From Baylisascaris procyonis (taxonomy: Eukaryota; Nematoda; Chromadorea; Rhabditida; Ascarididae): a stretch of 64,000 bases of DNA. Positions 27,701-42,228 of this stretch are shown here, piece by piece (within the stretch, counting starts at the first letter, position 1; each line of letters opens with the position of its first letter). The translations under genes were made by a program, and so were the position numbers. The notes under the pieces were generated by a model. That model had not been told where the DNA came from, did not search any database, and saw nothing but the letters and a program-made list of their open reading frames with translations. Where the stretch lies: contig JAZARR010000214.1 of assembly GCA_037389465.1 (NCBI GenBank), positions 5,890,001 through 5,954,000 of the forward strand, given 5' to 3'.

Positions 27701-30127
27701 AAAAGCGCGAAAATATTTGATCGACACTATTTGAAAACAACGATGCATTAGCGAAGAACTTTTATGATCGTAAACAATAACTTAAATTATTTGAAAGTAC
27801 AAATTTTTGCATGAAAAATTTGTGTTTTATGAATTATATTATCTATTTCGATGTCCCTAAAAACTCATCAAAATAATATTTTTTAAAATTTAATAGGCTT
27901 TCGAATTGGAAAAAAAAATTCTTGCGTAAATATACTATTATTGAGTTATTCTTAGATCATAATTTTGTAGATCAAAAATCTACTCTTAATTTTACTTTTG
28001 TAGATGTTTATATCATTATATTTACCTACAAATTTTAAATTATAAGAATTTGATCGATATTTCGCTCATATCGAAGTGTATCGCTTATAAATTTCATCTA
28101 TGTTCATAATAGATTTATTTATTATTTCTTTTACTGATTTGTTTCTCATATAATACCTCATAAACGATCATTCCTCTATTAAAATATTTCCATATTTCAA
28201 TTCAAGGAAAAGAATACAACTTAGCGTTGGATATCACTTAATTTTCTTATTATCATAAAAATTTAATTGGAAAAATTTTCTACAATAAAGAAAAAAAATT
28301 TTTTTAAATTTTTCCTTTCCTTTTTTCGACAAAAGAGAAAAATTCTTCAAAAAATCCAATATTTCCATTTAGAAAAGATGAATTTGATAATAAAATCATG
28401 AATCATATATAGTGAAATCGCAAATATTCACTCTTCCATTTCCTCATTCTTCTCTCTTCTCGAATGAATTTCTCAACAATCTCTTCTCCATATATTTCTA
28501 TCGATTATGCTTATAATTCGATAAAATTTTACGAGTAAAATTTGATTCCCTCAATAAGTTAATGACAAAATAATCTTTAAAAATTTATAACCCAATAAAT
28601 CTTTTTGAAATTATACGAGAAATGGGTCGAATAAATTCTCTAGATAGTAAATTCAAATGCTTTTAGTGAACTTAAAAGATATAAATTAAAGATTCTCGAT
28701 TTTGAGAGAAGCTATGCGTAAAAATTTTTGATTTATTAGTCGTTTATTTTAAATGTGTCATTTCAAAAAATTATTGGAATGATGACATTTTTTTTTTGAG
28801 AAAAAAAAAACTTCTATCAAAAAATTTTTTTAATCGGCGAAAAATTTCACTTCAATAAACATAACAATGGTGAATAATCAACGCTTCATTGTATTCTATA
28901 GGAAGATGTTTTGCACAATTGCGCGCATAAAATCGACTATTTTTCTCTCTTAAGTACAATCGAAAGTATTTGTGTTAACATTTTCTTCTTTCTTTCTTCA
29001 AATTCCCTCTATGAATCCCCCCTTTCATGCGTGTCGATTTTAAAGGATATGTTTTTATGGGTGATGAGGATATTTGCTATTGTTTGATGAGTGTAGATAG
29101 TTTAGTGCAAACAAAAAAAAAAGGACAAATTTTTCAGATTTCGAAACGACGTATTGCTTTAGCCATATGCTGTTGTGTGTTTATATGCGTGTGAAAGCAC
29201 TCGAATTGTTCGGCGTGCTATTTACTGCATGAAAGAATGGCATTGTTTGCTGTGCTAAGCGATGTGCGCAGCTTTGTGCTAATGTGCATCCATATTTCCC
29301 TATTCGTATTTCCTGTCTTTATTAAAATCATCGAATAGTATGAGTTTCTTTTTTTTTCGTTTTATTTTGAAATTTCTTCGCATACAAATTTAAAATTTTC
29401 TTCTCAAAAATTCATCGAAAATTTTTAAGTTTTGATATTATTTGTATTTGGTAAAAAATTTGAAGAATAGATGGATGGAGTGCGGTTTCATTCACTCAAA
29501 TTGTACAATACTTAAAAAATCAGAAATTTTTGTTGTGATATCTGTGTAAACTCTTCTTATTTCTTCCTCAATAATGGGAATGATAAAGTTCAACTACTTA
29601 TTTTTCCCTTGGGAATAGGGAAGTGGCAATTTGAATAGAAAAAGAGAGCTATCACTCTCATTATTAAGGAGCGAAAAAGCGAGGCATATGTCGTCTCCCT
29701 TTATCGTCCATTCTTATGAGACCTTTACGCTCTCTTTTTATCCCCTCTTCATTCAGCCCATCTATACTAACCTAGAAAAGAACATCCGAAATAGAATAAG
29801 AGACACTTTTGTGAAAGCTAAATCAGCATTAGGCTTATCCGGTTCGATCATTTGAAGATGTTGATGAAGAAATGCGCCCACTTAAGAAATTTCACTCTAA
29901 AATATCCATTACTTCTTTTATAATATAACATATTGTACATAAATTTCTTCCTCAGAATTTTTTTTCTTTCAAAATGTATTAGTTCAGTTAAGATACACAA
30001 TGAAAAGAACAGTAATATAAGGATATGTGTAATGATTCAATGATTCTAAAGAGTTTTTAATGCGTTGTAAACAACTAAAATATAAAAATAAATTTTATCG
30101 CTATACATTACCTCGTCTTAAAAGTGC

Positions 30128-30157
30128 ACACACACATACACACAAACACACACACAT
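30128..30157. repeat. (CA)n simple repeat
   Basis: Imperfect CACACACATACACACAAACA tract. Confidence 0.85.
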
Positions 30158-31063
30158 TTCGAATATCATTTGTGAAAGAATATACAATTGCACTAATGAC
30201 CTCCTCTTTCATATCGTATTTCTTGTTATCATTTGTTCAAATGATAGCTAATTTTCTCTTTTCTATTCAAAACCTAAATACTTCCTAAGATTTATGATAG
30301 TAGAATGTTCAGTCGTTAATTTAAGTGAATAGGATTTTTTTCTTTCTTTTTTCAAAATGTTTAATCGATTATAATCGGACGGAAATAATTTCTTTCATTT
30401 TATTGCAGCATTAAAAGTAAAAGTGGTAACACATTTAGTAATAAAGAAGGTATAATGTAATGGCTTAGAAAGTACATACGTTTAACATTTACTATTGCTT
30501 CAGCTTCAAATAAAATCCTTCAAATTATGGGGATATTCATTTAGGAATTGTTTTTTTTTTTTTGTTTTAAGAATGAAATGTCTAATAAAAATGATTTGTG
30601 ATTTATTAAAAAAATGATACTGTATTTTAATGAGCAATTTCTAGTAAATTATGAGAAAAAAATCTTGCAACTAAATTGGCAATTTAGAATAAGGATTAGT
30701 TATCATTATTATTGAAAAAAATAAATATTCATTATCTTTATTGAAAATAACATTATGTAATATTTCTTTTAAAAAATAGTGATATTTTTAAAAATATATC
30801 ATTTAGTGTTTAATCTTTATTGAACGAAACTTCAACAATCTTTACAAACACATAAAGCGATTCAAAAACAAAAAAAAAAACAAATTCCAAAGTGGACACT
30901 AATTTTAGAAATTTTCTTTTCATTTATAAATTAAATTAAATTAACGAGAAACTACTTGAGTATATTTTATTCTGATGAATTGTAAACAGTTGCTAAAAAA
31001 TATTTCGGTAGACGATCATGTAATGATTTTCATTGATGTATTTCTTTATTGGCTCAATAGGGA

Positions 31064-31302
31064 ATGTGTGTATGTGTGTGTATGTGTGTATGCGTCAATG
31101 ACGATCGTATACGTTTTTATTTGACGCTTAAATGAGAAGAAATGTGGCGATTTCCGTTGTTTGTACGATGATTCAAGACGTCATACCGCTAAACAATCGA
31201 TGTAAACAGATTAACGTGTGTGTGTATGTGTGTCTGCGTGTCTGCGTGTCCGCGTGTGTGTGTATGTGTGTGTGTATGTGTACGTGTGTGTATATATGTC
31301 TC
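31064..31302. repeat. TG-rich simple-repeat region
   Basis: Two TG-rich tracts (31064-31094 and 31216-31302) with TGTGTATG and TGTCTGCG variants. The V/C-rich and H/T-rich frames in this area are products of the repeat. Confidence 0.9.
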
Positions 31303-34160
31303 ATTATGTGTATTTTGAAGCACTCCTCTTTTATTTTTTTTTCCCACATCTGGCAACATATTGCTGCTGCTAGTTTTGCCATTCACTTTTCTCTCTTTAT
31401 GAATATATTCGACTCTTTTTGCAAGCAACATGAATGTACTCATTGTTTACAATCATTCGGCAGTCGCATCACAGTGAACACTTTTTAAATCGCATTTTCC
31501 ACTAGTCATTTCCTCTTGCCACTATATTTGTTTCACCGCTATTTTATACACATTCGATTCATTTCGTATCGCTTTATTAATATTGAATTAATTTTTACAA
31601 TAATATATACGTCACATATTTTTTAGTAGTAACTAGTTATGCTCACTTATTTACACAAGGTATTGCTCAATTATCATTTAATTTTAGTGATTTGCAAAAA
31701 TTTCAATTTTGGCAAATAATATAGAAATTTTTCAATTTTATAAAATAAATAAATAATTTTTATAGTTGAAAATTTTTAACTGTATTATAAAATATGAAAA
31801 TTATGTTGAATATTGGAAAACATTAAAATTTCTTGAGAAAAATTAGAGAAAAAAAAAAGAAATCAAAAATTTCTTCTCGAATTCAAAAATTGAATTTTCC
31901 ATTCTTTTTTTTTTAATTTATCACTAATATCCAATGCAAAATAATATTTAGAAAAAAATCTTAAATCATCGTAGCAGAACATTTAAACTTTAGAGAAGAG
32001 ATTTAACCAATATTAGAAAACAATTTTTTTGCATCGATATATACAATAAAAAAAACACTACTCAAACCGGAATATATGCTATAATTAACTTTACTAATAT
32101 CGTTTTCTTAGGTGCATAAATCTTTCTTTCAATTTATCTATACGCTTTCGCATCTATATGCTTCCTTTAATAGATAAAACGCTTCATAGTGTAATTTTCC
32201 CATTTGTTATTTTATCAGCTTCAACTCATTTCAACGTTCATTTCCTGTTTTTCTCCGTCATGGAAGTATTTGTTTGTTTAGAAGGGATGATAGTAGGGGA
32301 AGGTAAAGGGGATGGGGGTGGTTTTAGAGGAGGCTAACGGGGAGGGGGTTGGTAGTAAAGGAAGATAAGAGTGGAATGAGAATGGAAGAGGAGAAAATAA
32401 AACAGAAAAGTAATGTGTCATTCAGTGAATATATTTCAAAATAAACCCAATATTCGATTATTATTAGTATGAGTAATCTAGTTTCCGCTTCGATAAACTA
32501 TTTGATCATTGATGTCATCAAATCTTACATATTGGTAAGTCAACAACATTGTTTCATCTACTCGTTTATCTTACATTTTATTATTTACTTATAGATATGC
32601 TTTTTATTTTTAGTAGTTAATATTTGAATTTTATCATTTATTTATCAAGAGAATTCATATAAAATATTGTATTTGTGATGCTTATTTTAGAATTTTGTTT
32701 CTTGGCTGTAATTTTGTTTCTTTTTTGAAAATTTATTAAAAAAATTCTCAAAAAAATTATTTTCTTCATATTTTGTCGAATTATAGATGCGTTGGAGATT
32801 TAGTAAATTTTGGGAATTACTGCAAAAATTTTAGCACAGTTACTATGAGATTATTCAATATTCATATCAATTCTCTTTGAGATTAAATAGCATAAATAGC
32901 TGAAATAAAGTGAAAAATTTATTTATGCACAATTAGATTTTATAAATTTTTCTGTCGTAAAAGTTTTCATTTTTTCTGTAATTTTTCAATAAAAGTCGAA
33001 TGCACTTTTTTAGAGAGAAGAGAGGGTGCAACGAATTTTTTTTTTCATATTATTTTCAATAATTTTCTACTGTTTAAGGAAGATTGAAACTCTTCATCGC
33101 TTTTAGCTTCAGCTTAAATAATGCTAATAACACATCGAATGCGCAACTATTTTTTTTATTATTGTGGATGAATTTTGAGAAATTTAGAATCATTTATGTG
33201 TACTTGTGATATTAAAGACGAAACTAAACCATTCATATTATCCCCTCCAGCGGTTTTCTTCAACTCGAATTGCTACATTTTTGCACACTTTATTTATACG
33301 ATATTTTTGAACAAAATATTGTGGCATGGCCAAGTGGAGATATTTTTAGCTTTATTGCTAATATCAGTGAAAATTCTAAAGTACCAATTTTTACATGTTA
33401 TTAATAAGCATACTCAGCATTAAATAAGGAGAAATTATTTTTGAAATTTCGAATTTTAATGTTTATTTGCGATTTTCAAATATTTCGGTGAATAATATTG
33501 CTAATAAAAGTTATTACATATGTAAAAAAATAATTAGAATTATAGATGAATAGTAGGCTATATAATTAGAATTATAGGTGAATATTAAGCTATAATGTAG
33601 CAATCATAAATTCGTTTTCGATCTAATATAAGTGGGAATTAATTTCTCCGATTAGATTAATAAGCCTATTCGCGTCATGTTGATCAAATTTCATTTCATT
33701 TTGGCGGAAATTCTTTCTCAATTGTTGATTCATTCATATTTCTCAACAAATTTTTTTTTAAATTTTTTTTCTTGTTATTATTTGAAAAGATTCTATGCTA
33801 TCTAAGCATCAATACATTATGGGTTTCGTTTTTATTGCCCGTTTATATGTTTTGTGACATCATCATCAATAAACGATGAACAATAGTGCGGCACTTCTCC
33901 ATTTTTAGCCACTTTAAAAGATGAATCACTTCTTCTTTTTTTTTTCAGCTACTAAGAATGACAACCGTTTTCGGTATTTCCTTTGAGGCATAAAATACAC
34001 CAAAAATTTCGATTCATTCATTCAACATAACGCCGCATCCATAAAGGCGAACAATGAAAACAAAGCACAAAGCTTAGTGAAAAGCGCGAAAAGCGGCCTT
34101 TTGAGGGAAATTTTTTTGGCGGTAAATAATACATTCTTTCATCGGTAGTTGTGTTTGTTT

Positions 34161-34257
34161 GAGTGTGTGTGTGTATGTGTGTGCGTGTGTGTGTATACGT
34201 CTGTGTCTGTGTGTCTATGCATGTGGATACGTTTATGCGTCTGTGCATGTATGAGTG
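34161..34257. repeat. TG-rich simple repeat
   Basis: Imperfect TGTG/TGTATG/TGTCTG units. The overlapping frames on both strands are repeat artefacts. Confidence 0.9.
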
Positions 34258-34610
34258 TTATAGGTATTCTTCAAATTTTCTGCGCTATTCTGTAAGGAAT
34301 CCCACTGAAATGTTTTTTGTCGGATGTGAAAATCCGAATTCGCCCAATAGAATTGCATATACAAGATTAATCAACGATCAGTTCTCTTTAAGCTAGAAAA
34401 ACGCCCACTTGGCTTTAGAATTTATATTCCCGGGTGGCTTATTTGAGCATAAGACCCACCTGTTGGATTGGAGTGCAAGAAGCACTTATGGTGCCATTTT
34501 CATAATCACATTCTGGCTTCTATTTTTTTGTTCATCATTTGATCATCTACTCCATTCCTTTTACGTATAAGTGACATAGTGGATTTTTTTTTATATTTAA
34601 GATCACCGAT

Positions 34611-34612
<2 letters not shown>

Positions 34613-34656
<44 letters not shown>

Positions 34657-34672
34657 TGTAGTGTATATATAT
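34613..34672. repeat. (TA)n microsatellite, interrupted
   Basis: About 19 TA units (34613-34650) followed after a short gap by a second small run. Confidence 0.95.
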
Positions 34673-36714
34673 ATAAACGTGATAGAAGGGAATGTTTGAG
34701 TTGTTTTGAATGCGCAAATGAACGTAACGTCACGAAGAAACGTAGAAACAAAGGTGTGTCACGTTAGTTGTGGCTGAGAAACGATCCTCTAGGCACACAA
34801 AAGATTGCGATTCAGTGAAAAGGCAGCAATTGGCATTGATCATTTGAAGGCCGTCAATGTATTTGATTGTTCCAACCTAAATACGTCTTTTTGTTGTCAT
34901 TGTTGTATGCCATTTTGCGGCGATAATGTAACCTATGAGCAACGAGAGTCATTGTCGCGTAATTTTCCCTCATCCCTCTTCGTTGTTGCACAATTTATAC
35001 TCAATAATTGTCAAATCTATTCATTTACAACATTTATTCTTTCGAATCATTTATCGTCACTATTTATTTCTATTACTTATTGGAGTTATTGATAGTTGAT
35101 GTTCGGTTTAGCTTATATGATTGCATATATACGCTTGATATTATTGCCGTTATAGAATTTTCTTATTGTGAATTCAATGAACCAAAATGTTATATTTAAA
35201 ATAAAAGCACCGCATGAATATTTCGGTCATATTGCCAATTGCACCACCGACATTATTATTCTCTTTGAGATCAATCGTTTTGTATAGCATATTCACCAAA
35301 AACATTCGAATTTTTACATTTTCACTTTTTTTTTTCTTTTTGTCGGATAAAAGATTTTCCTCAATTCTACATATGAAGGGAGGATATTTGAAATCTTATT
35401 TATCGCCTTTTTTTTTCTTTTCTGATGTTGAAGTTAATTTTCTTAGTATAAACTCTGTACTAATTGATGCCGATGTTTGTTCATTCATCGGCATTTAGTC
35501 ATTTATTTTTTATAATGCATCTAATTAGTGGTCGTCTTTTTTATTGGTAGACGTTTATCGCGAACTTAGCCAGTATGTCTAATCAACTAACTATGGCCGC
35601 GCACAACTCTTGATCTCACTCTTAATTGTTGATATCATTGAAATAGTAGGCAATTGGAACATTTCTAACAAAGATTTCCACATAAGCTTGGCTATGCTTG
35701 GCCAGCCATCTTATATTGAGGCCAATTTTAGCCTAGCATAGTATTCAAATGGAAGTTCCAGGATTTAACCCTATTTTTGAAAATTATAATATTTTCTTTA
35801 GTTGTTATTAAGTTTATACATTGCGTAGAATAGTTAATTTACAAATGTTTTTATTGATTTTAATCTTTGATCAACAAAGAAATATATTGCTCTTATTTAT
35901 AGTTGAAATGATATACATGTTTATCGATAGTTCTCTATGATGATGACGCTGTTCAAAAGCGCTTTTTATTTGCTCTCTGTCTTGTGCTACCATTAATCGA
36001 TGTTACAAATTTTATAGCAGCCATCTATATTATCTAGTATTCATATGAATTGTGGAGTAATATTTTTTGCTAAATTCAATGAAGTATATCAATTTTTCAC
36101 TAATTGCATTCAAATAAGTTTAATTCATGCATATATTATTCACTTACTAAAATTTTGCACTCGAAATTATGAATTTGAGGAATATTATATCGATGAAAGG
36201 AAGTGAGAATGAGCAGAAATAAATCCATCAAAATAAACTATTTGCAGCATTCACTATTATAAATTTATGTTTAGCAATAGTTTATTTGAAGCGATGCAAT
36301 CATATTTGATGTGGAATGAATTTTTCACATATTCTTTTTAATGCCATATATTATTTTAATAAACATTATATAGTGAAGGGAATAAAATTTTTCACATTGC
36401 TCCAGTTTTTTATAAAATTTAGTGAAAAATTTCTCTGTAATAATTATTTATGTTATCATGTTTATAAAAGGTTAAAAGATTTATTTCGATTCTTTCGAAA
36501 TATTTCAATTGCAATGATTTATTCGGAGGGATGTTCGATGAGATAGACTAAATTGTATGCGGCAATAGAATTGTAACAGCATAGAAATTGGTTGATTGAA
36601 AAAAGAATCTAGAAAAATAGGAATGAAATATGAATGGGAACGTAATCTTATTTATTCGGGAAAATGTTGTTGTTAAACTAGAATAATATTGTTCGTTCCC
36701 ATCAATTTTTTTTA

Positions 36715-36717
<3 letters not shown>

Positions 36718-36755
<38 letters not shown>
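36718..36755. repeat. (TA)n microsatellite
   Basis: About 19 TA units. Confidence 0.95.
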
Positions 36756-36758
<3 letters not shown>

Positions 36759-39700
36759 AGCAACTCTGGATTCGATTATTTATATCGTTCATTTTATAAC
36801 TTTAATAATTTTCAATTTTTGTTTATAATTTGATTTGAATACTAAAAAAAGCATATTTTTTAAATATTCAATGAAGATGAAAAGAGACATTAGAAAATAG
36901 AAATCAAATAGGCAAATTTACGAAACATATTTCATTCAAGAATTGAATAAGTCAACGAACGATATCACAGCTGAAAATCAGCAAAACTTTGACGTAATAT
37001 GTCGATAAAATTGTTGCTGTGTCATAATTCAATGGATTTTCAGCTTTAGTATGTCATAGATCGCTATGTACTTTATTCACATATAATGAACCAAACTAGA
37101 AAATCGCTAAGACTGCATTATAAATATTATTTCCCACATTTATTTATTGCTATTTTCATATGTATTTTCTCGTATCTTTAATGACAGTATATACTTCTTT
37201 GCGCAATTGCTTTCTAAAGCGTTTCATTGTTATTTAATATTTGATGAGATATTTCTTACTTGCATAATAAAAATATTTTTCATATTTAAATTTTATGCGC
37301 TGAGTAATTTATGCAAATTTATGATTGCATTGATAACTCTTTTTCAACTTGGCGTTATTTTTTCTGACCGCACATTTTATATTTTGGCCTTACGCATATG
37401 CAAAGTTGATTTTTGCAGCGCATTTCAATTCACGTGAACAACTCGTGCACACAGCATATCATTTATGAATACGATAAGGATTTGCTCGTATTAGTATTTT
37501 TGAGGGATTTTTGTGCAGATAGAAAAGAAAGAAAACTGCTCTAGCTATGTCCAGTGTTTAAATCATCTGGGAACTGGTTTGCGTGTTGCAAATGCATTAG
37601 CTGATTTTTTTCGCTCGATCGGTATCTCAGTGCTTCTCTCGTAGATCAGATATTTTTGCTTCTCTACCTACTTCATTTATACCACTGGGTAATGATGACT
37701 TTTTCATGGAAACTTACATTAATTATCACTAAGTTAGTTATTAATATTCTAAAATGGAATATATAAGATTATTTTCAATATATGTGAGCAACAATGAAAA
37801 TATTTGAAAAAAATGGCACAAGAGAAATAATGTTTTGATATTGAATGATTTATAATTTAACAAAATAATTTTTCAATTAAATTTCATTAAAAAATTTTCC
37901 TTCTTCATTGAATATTTCTTTTATATTTCCTAAGCTTGAGTATTTCCCATATAATTCTAGATAGATAATCTATATACGAACATTTACTCGTTTTTTTCAT
38001 ATATCATAGTAAAGAAATATTAAATTCAATGAGGAAGTATGTTGCCTAAATTGTTATTTATTCTTTTCGTAGAGCAGTTTAAATAATAATTGATTTAGAA
38101 ATATTTTATTCTTAGACGATTTCATTTTTTTTAATTCATAAACTTCAAAAATAATGTCTCAGAGAAAAAACATTCTCTCATATGATTGATGTAATTTCTA
38201 TTTAATTCAGTTAAATGTCAAAAACATTGATGCAATTATAGGTTTTTGAGGTTAAATGTCAAACTCTTGTTTTAATAATGTCAAAAGCAGAGATATTTCT
38301 TTCTTTTTTTTTTGAATTTGCAAGCGCAAATCGCAATTTCTTAAAGCATATGAAATATACTAAACGAATGAAGCATTTCATTTTGTTAAGTAAGGTTTCC
38401 TTAAATCTTCTTTTTCGAATATTCAACAATTACATTCGTTAATTTTCTAATCTTCTAGAGCTTCCTCTATTCGATTTCTTTTTTTTTTCTAATATTCGTT
38501 ATTAGAAAAATGCTAATTGAAAAAATTGTGAAACCTTTGTGGAATTTTTGAAATTGATTTTTGTTCAAGTAAAACGAATAGCATTTGATTACAAAATAAA
38601 AAAAAAGGTGCATTGAATTGTTTGAAATACGTCATTGATATAATCACATTACTTTTAGTGAGTTTTCGTTAATTTATTATAACGCCATATGACGACAATA
38701 TGAGCGATAACCGTGTTCATTTGATTTATTATGTGTATGGGAATTATAAGATCGTTTGAGCCTCGAATATTATTTAGTGAAAGAGAAAATTTTTGCAGTT
38801 GTAAAATTGAGACTGATAATTGTTGTATTTCAAAACGTAATAGACTCATTTCGTTGTTTGCTTTAAGACGACAATGTCAAAACCTTGTGCTTTTGAGAAA
38901 AAATTTCCCATAGATTAATCTTTGATGCTTTTAGATGTCAATAGGTTATGCAGAGATGATCAGCCACAAAAAAAAAGAACTATTGCTATTGGGGTCGCTA
39001 AACGAGGTAATTTATATGCCCATAATTTTTTTTAAGTTATTAGTTGAAAATGTTAGACACGCAAAAATCCTAGTTAAGCGCTCACGAATATTACAATATC
39101 GTAATGCGTTCTCAACAAAAAAAAAAGAGCTATGCAGAAATGTTCATCAATAAAGAATTCATATGAAATATATTCAATAATATTAAAAAAGAATTAAAAG
39201 TGTTATTATTTGATTTCATTTATCCTCATCCTTTCAATATTTGAAATTCCTTATGCGAATTGAGCAAAGTAGATATGTGGATCTAATAGTTTTATCCACA
39301 TTTTTAATATTGTCTCACATTTCTCACGTTATGAATCTATAAGAGGGTGGATATGAGGCATATAAATCCCTCAAATGTTGAATAGAAAAAATTTTTCTCA
39401 AGCCATTTGATTACCGGAACTTTGATCACTAAAAATTCTCATATATAATTTAGAGTTGATGAATTTAAAAGGATATTCAAAATCTAATAAATGAATATTT
39501 GAGAGTTATGTCAATGACAATAAATTATTAGTAAATTGCTAAAAGGAAACAACGAATGCTTTAAATCGTAGACGATTAGAGCGAATAAGATTTTGCGTAG
39601 CGATCGTCTATACAACTAATACAATTGATGAGACCTCTGTGCGTATTGTAACATTAAATCTTGCCTTCTCAAATAGAGAGAAATTTTTGATCCGTTTCAT

Positions 39701-40996
39701 ATCTATTGAGATATTTCCTTGAGGTGATTTCTTATTGTCATTTATAATATTAACGTTCAGCATGAGGTAAATCCTCTAGAAAAGCGATATGGTTTTGAGG
39801 GATATTTTTGAATATAACAGATAAACATCTCGTGAATTATGCGTTTATTATGAATACTCTTAGATAACAGTTTTTTTCCCTATTTTCCCCTATTTATATT
39901 TCTTGTTTGCAGCATTTCGTTTGCCTTTTTCTTCCTTTTTCCTTATTCCTTATGTTTTTTTTTCTTCTGTTTAGATTCCTTATTAATAAATTATAATTTT
40001 TTGCAATTATTTCTTAAGAATTATATAAATGCAAATTGTTTTTAAAGACGGAAATTGTTTGGCATGAAAAATTTGTATTTTTTTCAAATCTCTGCGGATT
40101 TATCTATTTATCCATCGATGTTTATCATTCATTTACATTTCGTTTTAAATTTTTTTTTACCTGTTTACTTGCATGAGCAATTTTTTATTACTATATATTT
40201 ATTAATGATTATAATTTTTTCACTGATTTCTGTTTATTATTTCCATATATAATTTCTTTGGCCTATTGGGCAATCAATCATCTTTTTAAAATAATACAAA
40301 ATTTCGAACATTTTCATCCAACAGATTTCGTATTGATTTTTATTTAAATATAAAAGTTAGAATTATCGTACTTTAATTTCATAAAAATTTTATTTAATTA
40401 TATATAAGGAAGATTATTAGTTATCTTATTGTGCTCATATCTATTGCATTATTCATATATTTTCTATCGTTGAAGTGTAATTACCTCTTAAATAGTTAGA
40501 CGAGAATTGATGAACATGAGTGGATAAGATAAAAGGATATATTGCAGTTGAAAATATCCACCGTATAGAGAGGATTATCGTTGAGCTTCTCATCAATACT
40601 CGATGAATATAGGTGATCACGTTGAACCAATATCTTCACGAAGTAGATAAAATGAAATCCTCAAAGATCCTCATAGATCTTGAACGAGTAAAGAAGATTT
40701 CCGTTTATATGACGTTTATTGTATGTGACGATCTCTAAAATCCTCATTTCTCATCAATTTCAGCACTTCTGTTTCTATTCAACACTAATTGCACCTTCTT
40801 TTCACATTTTTAGCGATTGCATTCAATATTGGAATGTCTATCGTTCGCAAAGAAATTTCTTTCGCAGAAAATAATATTCAAATATTTTATATTTAATAAT
40901 TCAATTCTATGTTTCAACATTAGAAAATTCTTTTTGTTTGCGCATTTATAGGTTTATAATTTCATTCGTTCCGCAGGTTTATTTTGCAAAAGCGAT

Positions 40997-41060
40997 ATGA
41001 TGTCTGAGTATGTCTGTGTTTGTCTGTCTATGTTTGTCTGATGGTTTCAAATCGAAACTA
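40997..41060 (+). repeat. TGTCTG simple repeat with conserved flank
   Basis: Imperfect TGTCTGTG/TGTCTGTC units followed by GGTTTCAAATCGAAACTACC, which is itself a short inverted repeat (GTTTC...GAAAC). Related tracts occur near 2456 and 59728. Confidence 0.5.
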
Positions 41061-41804
41061 CCAAAGTTAAATTCGCGATAAACGTTTTCCATAAAATAAA
41101 TCATACAGTGATTTGTTATATCATGTTTAACATTAATTCGTCAATAATTTCAAAAGAAACTACCAAACATTCAAAGATTTGAAAAAATTTGCATACATCT
41201 TTGGTCGGCCGATAGCGTAGGAAAGTGGTTGACTCGTTAAGCGGAAAGCAAAAGTGCTTATCATGGCATCACTTCTGCATAATAATTTCTCATTTCTTGA
41301 CCTATGCGAAGAATATATTCGATTTAAATATCTGCTCATTAGTGCCTATATTATATTATTTATTGATAATTAATTAAAATAATTTAAATTATAAATGAAA
41401 TTATAAAAAACATTTATTATAGCAATGCATTTGTCATGTTTTTCGATTACAAAAATTTCATTTAGTATGAAAAATAAACGAACAAAACTCTCTTCATTTA
41501 ACTGATCAATTTTCTATGATTGTTAAGTTATGCATTAATAAAATTCATTCAAATTTTTTCATTGAATTTATAAATTTTTTACAATATGATCGATACCGAG
41601 GAAATAGAAGAAGAAAAAAACAATTGTGCATTTGCCGTTTGAAAAGTGCAACATAACTTTTTTTTTTTCCTTTGAATAAGAATAAACGATTCATAGCGTA
41701 CTTTTTTTTTCAGTGATGTTATTTGAATTGAAACGAATAGCATTGTCTCTGGTTTACCCCTTTTTTTTGTGTTATTGTTCATCGCTATGAAAAGCAGCTA
41801 GCTG

Positions 41805-41818
41805 CCCCCCCCCCCCCC
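41805..41818. repeat. Poly(C) run, 14 C
   Basis: Very unusual in this AT-rich DNA. It is preceded directly by AGCAGCTAGCTG, a sequence also found close to the other long C-run at 51721. Confidence 0.95.
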
Positions 41819-42212
41819 TATTGCAATATGACGAAATCGCTTTTATGTCATTTCGGTGAAAATATTTCTTTTACAAATAAACCTGTTTAGTATGGTGTAA
41901 TTTTCTCTTTATTCGATAATATTCTCTTGTATTTTCATTTTGTGTGAAAATTGCATATTTATATTTTAAAGCTCGAAAAAAAAATCGAAACAATAATTAA
42001 TATCATAAGAAAAATAAAAATTTAAATGAATATTTCATTTATTGAAATAATTTAACGATGCGATTTTATAAGATTTCGTTTGTTTCTAATGCCTTCATAT
42101 TTCTTAATTTGCATAATTGAATCATTGTAAATTTGCATATTACCCGTAATTAAAATATCTATCGAGATATCGCCTTTCTTTCGATACTTATGCGTCCAAA
42201 TTGAGATATTAT

Positions 42213-42222
42213 TCAATTGCAG
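42213..42222 (+). promoter_or_regulatory. Candidate SL trans-splice acceptor of the SOX gene
   Basis: TCAATTGCAG ends at 42222, six bases before the first in-frame ATG at 42229, the usual spacing of a trans-spliced nematode start. If the acceptor is used in cis, further 5' exons lie in the desert; the exon would then enter at phase 0. Confidence 0.45.
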
Positions 42223-42228
42223 AATCTA

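Noticed and set aside
31132..31488. 118-codon Cys/Val-rich frame and two His/Thr-rich frames opposite
   Set aside because: Driven by the TG/CA simple repeat; the outer parts have no motif.
36969..37045. Inverted repeat AGCTGAAAATC / GATTTTCAGCT with a 55-base loop as a hairpin RNA
   Set aside because: Only 11 bp of pairing without extension; expected often enough by chance in 64 kb.
41213..41300. Possible tRNA gene (TAGCGTAGG... resembling an A box)
   Set aside because: No T-arm, no acceptor-stem pairing and no cloverleaf; at most a remnant.
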